From Lachnospiraceae bacterium (GTDB taxonomy: Bacteria; Bacillota; Clostridia; Lachnospirales; Lachnospiraceae), in contig JAAVZI010000004.1 of NCBI GenBank assembly GCA_022791575.1, positions 1-59,162 of the forward strand: 59,162 nucleotides of DNA, written 5' to 3'. Each line of letters begins with the position of its first letter. Position 1 is the stretch's first letter. Positions 1 to 8,315 of the stretch are shown one piece after another. Made by a program: the position numbers and the translations under genes. The notes under the pieces are model-generated. The model was given only the letters and a program-made list of their open reading frames with translations, was not told the DNA's origin and ran no database searches.

Positions 1-138
1 CAGGTTTATATGTTCCCCACATCCGGCTTCCTTCAGATTCCTCCTCACGGCGGACACCCTTGCCTTCGGCTATATCCTTCCCACTACCGGGCGGATTCGG
101 GACTTTCACCCGTTAGAAACGTGCGCCGCCGGGCGCAC
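1..138 (-). mobile_element. Group II intron, 5' end (partial)
   Basis: Read on the minus strand, position 138 begins GTGCG, the canonical group II intron 5' end. It is followed by a GTGCGCC/GGCGCAC stem and by strings typical of domain I in Firmicutes introns (GGGTGAAAGTCCCGAATCC, then GAATCTGAAGGAAGCCGG). The intron continues leftward out of the window, so its reverse transcriptase/maturase and 3' end are not visible. Its 5' exon side (139-196) is a hairpin, the type of target favoured by terminator-seeking (class C-like) introns. I recognise the family by sequence memory only; class and mobility cannot be judged from 138 bases. Confidence 0.7.
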
Positions 139-143
139 CACTA

Positions 144-196
144 AAATAAGCCTCATAATCAGCTATAAATTGCTAAGCTGGTTATGGGACTTATTT
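144..196 (-). terminator. Terminator-like hairpin, probable intron target
   Basis: Two 21-nt arms (144-164 and 176-196) with an 11-nt loop. On the minus strand they make 18 Watson-Crick pairs, one G-U and two mismatches, and the second arm ends in TTATTTT. It lies about 90 bp downstream of the stop codon of the minus-strand gene at 284-1420, so it is a plausible terminator for it. The group II intron begins five bases further on. Confidence 0.55.
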
Positions 197-283
197 AGAT
201 GTCCGTTATAATAAAATTATCATATATTTCAGTATCAGTAAAACTCACAACTGCAACATAAAAATATACTTTATTGCTAACTT

Positions 284-1420
284 CTATGATTTGTCATAAT
301 ATTGAGTATCTTTGATTCCTTGGTGGTTCAAAGCTGCCGTTATCTTATCAAGTCGCTTTTTCCAAAAACTCCTAAACCATCTTTTATTTCCGAACCATCT
401 AACTAACGTAGGACTGACTGCATAATAATACTTAATAAATACTCTACCATACCATGTGTTATTAAGTGTATAGTCTCTAAATCTTCTCAATGTCCATACT
501 TGCGGACAATCATAGGAACCATATACACAAGTGGCAATGTAACACCCACCTTTATTCTCTATCATTGTTTCGGGAATACTATTATTCTTTAAATCTTTAT
601 TAATATACATTTCATCAGCTGAATCACTAAATACAATACCATTTTCTGTGATATCCGAGATGTATAATGTATGTACATTATATCCAGAAAGTTTATCTAC
701 TTTTCCATAAAACTTGATTTCTTTGTCGTTCTCATCATAAATTCTGCCAATATATCTACCCCTACTTATTTCCGCTTTTATATGTACAAAATTAGAAGAT
801 GGATTCTGTTGAAGAATTCTATGTTTTTTATCCTTCTCATAAATATACTTGTTCCATCTGACATCTCCATAGTCAACCTCCAGTCCAATATACCCATCTG
901 TTGTTCTTATATAGCATCCATCAAGCATTGCCATATCTATATTATTACAGAAATCTACTATCTTTTTCCCTTTTTGAAGTATCTTTTCATGTTCTGCATT
1001 TCTATAAGATTCTATATACTTTAATTCTTCTTCATTACATAAAGCCTTTGCCTTAATGTAATAATTATTATTATCAAACCAGATTCCTATATGATTATAT
1101 TCTAACAACGCCATTCTCCACCAGCCTCTATAATCATATGGAAACTTCTCCATAATTTCTTTTAATATTTTTTCTGCATCATCATACAATTCTCCATTAA
1201 TCAATTTACTACTTGCTTCTAAAGCAGCTTCTATATCATAATTTGATATATTAATATTATCTCCGTTTATGACAACATTTTCTGTATTAACTTTATAATT
1301 ATTAATGGCCTTTTCTGTTACAAAAGCAGTGCCACAATATTTACATATTCCTGCATCTTTGCTCTCATCCACCTCAATATTGGCTCCACACTCTGTACAT
1401 TTTGCTGCAATTAATGCCAT
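284..1420 (-). CDS. Zinc-ribbon protein with CFI-box C-terminal domain
   Basis: 378 aa. The N terminus is a zinc ribbon: CxxC at residues 8-11 and 26-29. The middle (about 45-290) is mostly beta/alpha sequence that I do not recognise. The C-terminal part from about residue 291 begins GGCYIATCVYGSYDCPQV and contains LRRFRD, the pattern of the CFI-box-CTERM domain, found at the ends of otherwise unrelated proteins and of unknown function. The ATG at 1420 is preceded by GGGAGGAA. It has its own predicted promoter and a downstream hairpin, so it looks monocistronic. Codon use is very AT-rich compared with the neighbouring core genes, and it lies next to a group II intron, which suggests accessory DNA. 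Function unknown. Confidence 0.75.
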   Translation of the reverse strand: MALIAAKCTECGANIEVDESKDAGICKYCGTAFVTEKAINNYKVNTENVVINGDNINISNYDIEAALEASSKLINGELYDDAEKILKEIMEKFPYDYRGWWRMALLEYNHIGIWFDNNNYYIKAKALCNEEELKYIESYRNAEHEKILQKGKKIVDFCNNIDMAMLDGCYIRTTDGYIGLEVDYGDVRWNKYIYEKDKKHRILQQNPSSNFVHIKAEISRGRYIGRIYDENDKEIKFYGKVDKLSGYNVHTLYISDITENGIVFSDSADEMYINKDLKNNSIPETMIENKGGCYIATCVYGSYDCPQVWTLRRFRDYTLNNTWYGRVFIKYYYAVSPTLVRWFGNKRWFRSFWKKRLDKITAALNHQGIKDTQYYDKS

Positions 1421-1450
1421 AAGAAATTCCTCCCATTTGTAATTTCTTTT

Positions 1451-1479
1451 ATTATATATGATTCTAAATTAATACGCAA
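1451..1479 (-). promoter_or_regulatory. Sigma-A type promoter of zinc-ribbon/CFI-box gene
   Basis: On the minus strand TTGCGT (1479-1474), a 17-base spacer, then TATAAT (1456-1451), about 30 bases ahead of the ATG at 1420. The rest of the 1421-1647 gap shows no gene. Confidence 0.5.
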
Positions 1480-1647
1480 GGAACAAATAAATCTAAGTGC
1501 ATTTAAGTCTGAATATTAAATAAAGACACGATTAATTGTTTTATACCTACAATCAATCATGCCCTTATGCTAATACTCAACTATATAATTGCGATAAATA
1601 CCAATAAATGCATACATCTACAGGATTGTCAGATGTCTCCTATCACT

Positions 1648-2124
1648 CTATGCGACACAAGCATCATTCGCACTTGCTACCGAAATACACTTAATCATAG
1701 TATCTACTGTCTGTTGCTCATTTACCTCCAAAAATACCTGCGAGCCGCCCATGCTGGCTGCATGTTCACTGGTTGTGACCGCATCCTCCAGTTTGATTTT
1801 TCCTTCAGCCAATGCATCAAAGATCAGTATCAGCGTCATAATCTTAGTAATACTGGCTGGTCGAAGCTGTTCGGTAGAAGCTTTTTCAAATATTACGGTT
1901 CCCGTAGAAGCTTCCATAAGAACAGCCGACGGTGCTTCAATAGAAACGCCAGTTCCGCTTGCTTCCTGCTGCTGTTCTCCTTCGTTCCATAACTTTGGCG
2001 CATAGGAATACATATCTTTTGTATTTTCTGTCATTCCATAACACAATACCATTCCAAAGGCAGGAAAGATACTGGCTGAAAACATACACATCAGTAATAA
2101 TACCGCTGCTATTCTTCGTCTCAT
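1648..2124 (-). pseudogene. 3'-truncated D-alanyl-D-alanine carboxypeptidase (S11)
   Basis: 158 codons remain of a DacF/PBP5-type D,D-carboxypeptidase, normally around 380-450 aa. A signal peptide is visible (residues 1-24), then the catalytic SxxK motif SITK at 91-94 and the SxN motif SAN at 151-153. Seven residues later there is an in-frame TAG, and none of the bases down to 1430 encode recognisable carboxypeptidase sequence in any frame. The KTG motif and the C-terminal domain are therefore missing. The start is secure (GGAGG six bases before the ATG). Family function: trims the terminal D-Ala of peptidoglycan pentapeptides during growth or sporulation. It follows asd by about 100 bp. Most likely dead, cut at the edge of the accessory segment to its left. 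Confidence 0.75.
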
Positions 2125-2226
2125 ACAGACCTCCTGTAAACATATACAGTTCTATTCTAAATATAGTCATTTTGATCTTATAATAGAACTTTTACAGAAA
2201 ATTATCTGCAGATCCGGCAGGTCCTT

Positions 2227-3312
2227 TTATTTAGGCTGGATATATCCCTTGGCTTTCAGCATTTCTGCACATAATACCGCTCCGCCGGCAGCGCCTCTGA
2301 CTGTATTGTGGGACAAGCCGACAAATTTATAATCATAGACACTGTCCTCACGAATCCGACCTACGGAAATTCCCATTCCATTTTCATAATCTACATCCAG
2401 CTGTACCTGTGGACGATTGTCTTCTTCCATATAACGAATAAACTGCTTTGGTGCACTTGGCAGCTGAAGCTTCTGCGGTTCTCCCTGGAACTGCTCTAAC
2501 TTCTCAATTAACTGCTCTTTTGTTGGCTTCTTCTTAAACTTGACGAATACTGCTGCTGTATGTCCATTTAATACAGGAACACGGATACACTGACAGGTGA
2601 TGACTGGTGTCTGGGCAGGCTTAATAACACCATCTTCGATTTTTCCCCAGATACGTAGGGGCTCCTTCTCAGACTTCTCTTCTTCACCGCCGATATACGG
2701 GATAATGTTTTCTACCATTTCCGGCCAGTCCTTAAAAGTTTTTCCGGCTCCGGAAATAGCCTGATAGGTGGTTGCCACAACTTCATACGGCTCAAATTCT
2801 TTCCATGCAGTCAGCACCGGAGCGTAACTTTGTATAGAACAGTTAGGCTTCACCGCTACAAAACCTCTGGTCGTCCCTAGACGCTTCTTCTGGAACTCAA
2901 TAACCTCAAAATGCTCTGGATTAATCTCAGGAACTACCATCGGCACATCTTCTGTCCAGCGATGTGCACTGTTATTGGATACTACTGGCGTCTCGGTTTT
3001 GGCATATGCCTCTTCAATCGCCTTGATTTCCTCTTTCGACATATCTACGGCGCTGAATACAAAATCTACCTCTGCCGCCACCTTCTCCACTTCATTTACA
3101 TTCATAACAACTAGATTTTTAACCGCTTCCGGCATAGGAGTTGTCATTTTCCAGCGGTCTCCCACTGCTTCTTCATAGGTCTTGCCAGCAGAACGGGGAC
3201 TTGCTGCAATGGTTACAACTTCAAACCATGGATGATTCTCTAACAATGAGATAAATCTCTGTCCAACCATACCGGTTCCACCTAATATACCAACTCTTAA
3301 TTTCTGACTCAT
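2227..3312 (-). CDS. asd: Aspartate-semialdehyde dehydrogenase
   Basis: 361 aa, the length of the archaeal/fungal-type Asd subfamily that many Clostridia carry. It reduces aspartyl phosphate to aspartate semialdehyde with NADPH, the branch point to lysine/diaminopimelate, threonine and methionine; DAP also feeds the peptidoglycan genes of this window. Seen: the nucleotide-binding loop GGTGMVGQRF at 11-20, the catalytic cysteine C158 in KPNCSIQ, and the likely catalytic histidine H251 in LNGHTAAVF. The ATG at 3312 has GGAGAG upstream. It has its own promoter (3456-3484) and a leader of about 140 nt in which I recognised no known riboswitch. Confidence 0.95.
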   Translation of the reverse strand: MSQKLRVGILGGTGMVGQRFISLLENHPWFEVVTIAASPRSAGKTYEEAVGDRWKMTTPMPEAVKNLVVMNVNEVEKVAAEVDFVFSAVDMSKEEIKAIEEAYAKTETPVVSNNSAHRWTEDVPMVVPEINPEHFEVIEFQKKRLGTTRGFVAVKPNCSIQSYAPVLTAWKEFEPYEVVATTYQAISGAGKTFKDWPEMVENIIPYIGGEEEKSEKEPLRIWGKIEDGVIKPAQTPVITCQCIRVPVLNGHTAAVFVKFKKKPTKEQLIEKLEQFQGEPQKLQLPSAPKQFIRYMEEDNRPQVQLDVDYENGMGISVGRIREDSVYDYKFVGLSHNTVRGAAGGAVLCAEMLKAKGYIQPK

Positions 3313-3455
3313 TTTTACACTCTCCAGTCTCTATTATTCTGCCGCCACAAATACCTGATGGAATTTCACTTCCACCTTTTAGTCATACAGGCTGCCATTC
3401 CACATACAAAATTCTGTAAATGTTTTCCTATGGCGGACATTTGTCTTTCTTATAA

Positions 3456-3484
3456 ATACTATACTATTTTTAGGAAAAATGCAA
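3456..3484 (-). promoter_or_regulatory. Sigma-A type promoter of asd
   Basis: Minus strand TTGCAT (3484-3479), 17-base spacer, TAGTAT (3461-3456). It places transcription start near 3449 and leaves a leader of about 140 nt before the asd ATG. Confidence 0.55.
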
Positions 3485-3539
3485 GATTTTTTTCTAATTT
3501 CCAGATTTTTCGTTTATTTTACAAAAAATCTCATGTTTT

Positions 3540-3677
3540 ACTTAGATAATTTATTGTTTTCTACCAAATCATCTTCATCTGTTTTACTTGGATAATTTAT
3601 TGTATTCTACCCAATAATCTATATATGTATTACTTAGACATTTTTTGTTTTCTACTAAATAAGATTCACATATATTA
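3540..3677. repeat. Three 46-bp tandem repeats at the argH 3' end
   Basis: Imperfect copies start at 3540, 3586 and 3632, each opening ACTTRGAYAWTTTWTTGT on the plus strand. The rightmost copy is the original end of argH; the other two extend beyond it. On the minus strand the outer two copies each encode a small tail ending NKLSK-stop, but because 46 is not a multiple of three, argH reads through its own old end into the second copy and stops there. Confidence 0.85.
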
Positions 3678-5023
3678 ATGACTTTCTTCATACTTTCCTG
3701 TCCTGGAGCTCCTATTGTCAGACGTTTATTGACACAGGTTTCTAGGCTGACTGCTTCATAAATATCCTCTTCGAAGACTGGACTGATTGCCTTATATTCC
3801 TCTAATGTCATTTCTGATAAAGAAATCTTTTTATCCAGACAGAATAAGACCAGCTGTCCTACTATACCATGAGCATCCCGAAATGGTACTCCTTTATTCA
3901 CTAGATAATCGGCCGCATCTGTTGCATTGGTAAAACCGTTTCCTGCACTATCATACATACGTTCTTTGTTAAACTGCATAGTTTTCAGCATCCCATTAAA
4001 TAACTTCACACAACCTTTTACCGTATCTATTGCATCAAAGGTCAGTTCCTTATCTTCTTGCATATCTTTATTATAGGCCAACGGAATTCCTTTCATTGTA
4101 GTCAGCAATGAAACCAATGCACCATATACGCGTCCTGTCTTACCTCTGACCAGTTCCGCTATATCTGGATTTTTCTTCTGTGGCATGATGCTGCTGCCTG
4201 TACTGTAAGTATCATCAATTTCCACAAAGCGGTATTCGTTGGAATTCCAGATAATAATTTCTTCACAAAAGCGGCTTAAATGCATCATAATTGTAGACAT
4301 AGCTGACAACAATTCAATCACATAGTCCCGATCAGAAACCGAATCCATGCTGTTCAGCGTCGGTCCGAAAAAACCCAGTAATTCCGCTGTATATTCTCGA
4401 TCTAAAGGATAAGTGGTTCCTGCCAGTGCACCTGCACCTAACGGACAGTAATTCATTCTTCTGTAAATATCCGACAGACGTCCTCTGTCCCGGAAAAACA
4501 TTTCAAAGTAAGCTCCCATATGATGAGCCAATGTAATCGGCTGAGCTTTCTGCAGATGAGTAAAGCCTGGCATAAAGGTATCTATATGTTCTTTCATAAT
4601 CTCAAGAATCGTTTCCAGAAGCTCTTGTAGCAATTCATCCAGCGCTCCTATCTCATCTCTAATATAAAGCTTCATATCCAATGCAACCTGATCGTTGCGG
4701 CTTCTTCCGGTATGAAGCTTTTTGCCGGCCTCACCGATCCGCTCGATCAGAACCGCTTCTACAAAGCTGTGGATATCTTCATATTTCTCTGAGATTTCCA
4801 ATCTGCCTTTTTCCACATCTTCTAGGATTCCTTCGATTCCCTTTAGAATCTTTTCTTTCTCCTCTTCCGTTAAAATACCCTGCTTAGCAAGCATTTTTAC
4901 ATGCGCCATACTGCCCAGCATATCCTGCCTGTAGAACTTTTTATCAAATTCTATGGACGCGTTAAAATTATATACCAGTTGGTCAGTTTCTTTTGTGAAA
5001 CGACCTCCCCATAACTGTGCCAT
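3584..5023 (-). CDS. argH: Argininosuccinate lyase
   Basis: 479 aa, about 20 longer than typical ArgH. It cleaves argininosuccinate to arginine and fumarate, the last step of arginine synthesis. Seen: the fumarase/aspartase superfamily signature GSSIMPQKKNPD at 276-287 with the catalytic serine, HTGRSRND at 104-111, and TXXPLDREY near 204-211. The C terminus (about residues 458-479) is odd: it continues through a 46-bp tandem duplication, giving the tail IDYWVEYNKLSK after the expected end. No argG is next to it; it lies 44 bp behind a sensor kinase gene, probably by chance. The ATG at 5023 follows AGGAGGAGAA. Confidence 0.96.
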   Translation of the reverse strand: MAQLWGGRFTKETDQLVYNFNASIEFDKKFYRQDMLGSMAHVKMLAKQGILTEEEKEKILKGIEGILEDVEKGRLEISEKYEDIHSFVEAVLIERIGEAGKKLHTGRSRNDQVALDMKLYIRDEIGALDELLQELLETILEIMKEHIDTFMPGFTHLQKAQPITLAHHMGAYFEMFFRDRGRLSDIYRRMNYCPLGAGALAGTTYPLDREYTAELLGFFGPTLNSMDSVSDRDYVIELLSAMSTIMMHLSRFCEEIIIWNSNEYRFVEIDDTYSTGSSIMPQKKNPDIAELVRGKTGRVYGALVSLLTTMKGIPLAYNKDMQEDKELTFDAIDTVKGCVKLFNGMLKTMQFNKERMYDSAGNGFTNATDAADYLVNKGVPFRDAHGIVGQLVLFCLDKKISLSEMTLEEYKAISPVFEEDIYEAVSLETCVNKRLTIGAPGQESMKKVINICESYLVENKKCLSNTYIDYWVEYNKLSK

Positions 5024-5067
5024 GTTTCTCCTCCTAAATCATCAAATCTATTTCACGTAATTTACTG

Positions 5068-8000
5068 TTAAGATACCATCACTGTATCCAATGTTTGAAA
5101 TAATTTATCAATATCTATCGGCTTTGCTATATGACCATTCATTCCGCTCTTTAATGCTTCTTGTTTATCTTCCTCAAAAGCATTGGCTGTCATGGCTATA
5201 ATTGGTATGGAAGACAGCTGATCATCTTCCAGGCTGCGGATAGCCTTTGTAGCCTCATATCCATCCATCACCGGCATCTGCACATCCATTAATACCAATT
5301 GATAGTATCCCGGTTCAGAATTCTTCAGCATATTTACCGCTATTTCTCCATTGTCTGCAACTTCTGTATCAAATCCTGCATCACCTAAAATTGCTGTGGC
5401 AATCTCCTGATTCAAATCTACATCCTCTGCCAGCAGAATCCGCCCAGAACGAAGCGCTTTCGTTTCCTTTGTAAGCTTTTCTTTATCCTCATCTCCAACA
5501 CCAATCACTGACTGCAGACAATTCCGCAGCTCAGATAAAAACAACGGCTTGCTGCAGAATGCTGTTACTCCAGCCTCTTTCGCCTCTTCCTCAATATCTG
5601 ACCAGTCATACGCCGTTAGAATAATAATCGGTACGCTGCCCCCCATCTCCTTGCGGATTCTTCGGGCAACCTCAACACCATTCATATCCGGCAGCAGCCA
5701 ATCAATGATATATACTTCGTAATCGTCCCTGCGCATAACCGCTTGGTGGGAACGCAACACGGCTTCTTTCCCGGATAATGTCCATTCTGCACGCATGCCA
5801 AGCTGCCCCAGCATATAAGATACACTGTCGCAGGTGTTAAAATCATCATCTACCACCAGTGCCCTGCTATCCTTTAATTCCTGTATCAACTGCGGCTCTT
5901 TCATCCCTGAATACAGGCGGAATGGGAAGCAGACTGTAAATTCTGTACCTACATTCTGCTCACTTGTTACCTCAATCGTTCCGTTCATCATATCCACAAT
6001 ATTTTTGGTAATCGCCATACCCAGCCCTGTTCCTTGTATACGACTGATGGTAGAATTATTTTCCCTTTCAAACGGTTCGAATATATGTTCGACAAACTCT
6101 TTGCTCATTCCGATTCCATTGTCCTTAATATGAAATTCAAAATTCGCATAGCCTTCCGGTGCCCCCGCTTTCTCCATAATACGCATACTGACAGTGCCCC
6201 CTGCACCCGTATACTTGACAGCATTACTGAGAAGATTTAACAGCACCTGATTCAGACGCAGCTTATCCGTGTAAATATCCTCGTCAAACACATCTACAGT
6301 ATCAATCTGCAGTTCGAGCTGTTTCGCATGAACATCAGCCTGTAAGATATTATGCAGTCCATGCAGAATATCTGGCAGGCTGCAGGGCTTCTCTTCTAAA
6401 TGAATCTTGCCGCTCTCTATATGACTCATATCCAATACATCATTAATCAAACTCAGCAAATGACTGCCTGAGGTCTGAATTTTCTTTAAATACTCTTCAA
6501 CCTGTTCTCGATTATTCATATGAGTGATTGCCAGGTTGGTAAAACCGACAATGGCATTCATAGGAGTCCGAATATCATGCGACATATTCGAAAGAAAAAC
6601 ACTTTTGGCTCTGTTTGCTTTATTCGCCTGCATCAGTGCATCTTCAAGCAGGTTCTTCTGTTCCATTTCACTGCGGATTTCCTCATCCACACTGCGGAAC
6701 CCCAGCACAACACTGTGATTTACTCCCCAGATTCCTGCGCGCACTACCCGTAATTGGAAATATGTAATTTCTCCGTTCAGAATAACACGATAATTGACAT
6801 AATGCATTTTCTTTTCTTCTAATTCTTTTTTTAAGATATCTGCTGAAGAAAATGGCTGCAATAGATCTTTATCATCTTCATATACAAACTTTTCTATGTA
6901 ATGCTCCAGACTCTCTTCTAGTGAGACCTCTCCATCGAATACTGTAGCAAATGCGGTTCCGTCAGCGCTGCTTGTTCGGATTAGATGGCCCATGCCGTTA
7001 TCCAGATCAAATACACAAACTAGATTAAAATCTATACTCAACGCCTGCACCAATTCCAACTGCCGTCTCTCTTTTTGCTTTTCCTGCTGCTTCTGTTCGG
7101 TACAGTCAAGAAGAAAACGCTGGTAAATCATTTCTCCATTCTCTACTAATAGCTTGATATTCCCCATAACATGAAGAACCTCTCCATTTCTATGCCGTAC
7201 ACGGTATTCTACACTGACACTATCGCCCTCTTCCTTTAAAGTATGAATACTATCGCGAAGCTTCTTTTTATCTTCCTCCACTACCGATTCTGAAATCGTC
7301 TGAAAGCCGCATGTCAGCAAATCCTCCAGATTCTCATATCCTAAAATCTTAAGAGCCGCCCTGTTAATGCTGAGAATTTTCGAACCATCCAAGCTATGCC
7401 GGACCACACCACAGTCTAATGTTGTAAAAAGAGTCTCCAGACTTTCATTCTTTTTAATAATCTCCTGCTCATAAGCACGCTCCTGTGTAACATCAATAGC
7501 CACTCCAACCGTACCCATTACACTTCCGTCCAAATCATACAATGGAGATTTATAGGTTGTAAGCGTGCGCATTCCTTCACCGGTTTTAATGATTTCCTCT
7601 GAAATACAGGTCTTTTTCTTACTCATGACTTCACGTTCAGATTCTATACAGGCCGGATCATCCTCTTCCACATCCCAGATATAGGCATGACCGCGTCCTT
7701 CTACCTGTTTCTTAGTCTTATTAACCGTTTCACAAAAGCTGTCATTGACCTTTTCATGTATGCCATCCTTATCTTTATACCAGATCAGATTGGGAACATT
7801 ATTAATGGTTGCCTCCAGATAGTGGCTAGTCTGCCAGTAATCCTTGCTTATTTTACAGCTCTGCTGCCACCTTAGAAAGCGGAACCGTACTTCCTCTTCT
7901 GACATGGGCAGCATCCATATATCCTTAACATCCGGCAAATATTCTGTCAGCAGTCCCATCTGTTTTTTATCTGCTAGCAGGATTAATTCCGCAGTGCTTT

Positions 8001-8214
8001 TTTTCTTTGTAAACAGCATTGACATTTCTTCCTTCTCAGCCATATTCTGTACATCCACCAGAATGAGATCGGCTTTTGCAGCCAATGCCTCCTCCGGTTT
8101 ATCACTTTCCAAAAATTCGTGCGAAAAATGTGTAAGCGGAGACATTTCTTTCACAGTTTCAAATACTTTATGCTGATAACCTATCAAATAGAAAAGAATA
8201 TGACAATGATACAT
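5068..8214 (-). CDS. Hybrid sensor histidine kinase with PAS domains and two receivers
   Basis: 1048 aa, no obvious membrane segment, so probably cytoplasmic. Residues 1-115 resemble a degenerate receiver. Two or three PAS-like segments follow (about 130-250, 255-375, 390-510), then HisKA with the phospho-accepting H546 in SNMSHDIRTPMNA, a HATPase domain (about 655-775, LNQVLLNLLSNAVKYT and GTGLGMAITKNIVDMM), receiver 1 (about 790-910, VVDDD and DWLLPDMNG) and receiver 2 (about 925-1045, AEDVD and LMDVQMPVMDGYEA). Such kinases pass phosphate from His to receivers; no output domain or separate regulator is adjacent. The signal is unknown. It has its own promoter at 8252-8280 and a strong AAGGAGG ribosome-binding site. 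Confidence 0.9.
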   Translation of the reverse strand: MYHCHILFYLIGYQHKVFETVKEMSPLTHFSHEFLESDKPEEALAAKADLILVDVQNMAEKEEMSMLFTKKKSTAELILLADKKQMGLLTEYLPDVKDIWMLPMSEEEVRFRFLRWQQSCKISKDYWQTSHYLEATINNVPNLIWYKDKDGIHEKVNDSFCETVNKTKKQVEGRGHAYIWDVEEDDPACIESEREVMSKKKTCISEEIIKTGEGMRTLTTYKSPLYDLDGSVMGTVGVAIDVTQERAYEQEIIKKNESLETLFTTLDCGVVRHSLDGSKILSINRAALKILGYENLEDLLTCGFQTISESVVEEDKKKLRDSIHTLKEEGDSVSVEYRVRHRNGEVLHVMGNIKLLVENGEMIYQRFLLDCTEQKQQEKQKERRQLELVQALSIDFNLVCVFDLDNGMGHLIRTSSADGTAFATVFDGEVSLEESLEHYIEKFVYEDDKDLLQPFSSADILKKELEEKKMHYVNYRVILNGEITYFQLRVVRAGIWGVNHSVVLGFRSVDEEIRSEMEQKNLLEDALMQANKANRAKSVFLSNMSHDIRTPMNAIVGFTNLAITHMNNREQVEEYLKKIQTSGSHLLSLINDVLDMSHIESGKIHLEEKPCSLPDILHGLHNILQADVHAKQLELQIDTVDVFDEDIYTDKLRLNQVLLNLLSNAVKYTGAGGTVSMRIMEKAGAPEGYANFEFHIKDNGIGMSKEFVEHIFEPFERENNSTISRIQGTGLGMAITKNIVDMMNGTIEVTSEQNVGTEFTVCFPFRLYSGMKEPQLIQELKDSRALVVDDDFNTCDSVSYMLGQLGMRAEWTLSGKEAVLRSHQAVMRRDDYEVYIIDWLLPDMNGVEVARRIRKEMGGSVPIIILTAYDWSDIEEEAKEAGVTAFCSKPLFLSELRNCLQSVIGVGDEDKEKLTKETKALRSGRILLAEDVDLNQEIATAILGDAGFDTEVADNGEIAVNMLKNSEPGYYQLVLMDVQMPVMDGYEATKAIRSLEDDQLSSIPIIAMTANAFEEDKQEALKSGMNGHIAKPIDIDKLFQTLDTVMVS

Positions 8215-8251
8215 ATCTGTTCCTCCTTAATTTTAATCTACCCATACTGTT

Positions 8252-8280
8252 ATTTTAACAAGCATTCTGACATATGTCAA
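8252..8280 (-). promoter_or_regulatory. Sigma-A type promoter of the hybrid kinase gene
   Basis: Minus strand TTGACA (8280-8275), 17-base spacer, TAAAAT (8257-8252). It separates the kinase from the ABC exporter genes upstream. Confidence 0.6.
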
Positions 8281-8315
8281 TTATTTCAGCAGATTACAGC
8301 CAATGAAAAACTCTT

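Noticed and set aside
3313-3455. Lysine riboswitch ahead of asd
   Set aside because: The leader is about 140 nt and shows none of the lysine-riboswitch core strings I know; only weak stems can be drawn.
3540-3677. Three regular repeats, possible CRISPR
   Set aside because: Only three imperfect head-to-tail copies with no unique spacers; they are duplications of the argH 3' end.
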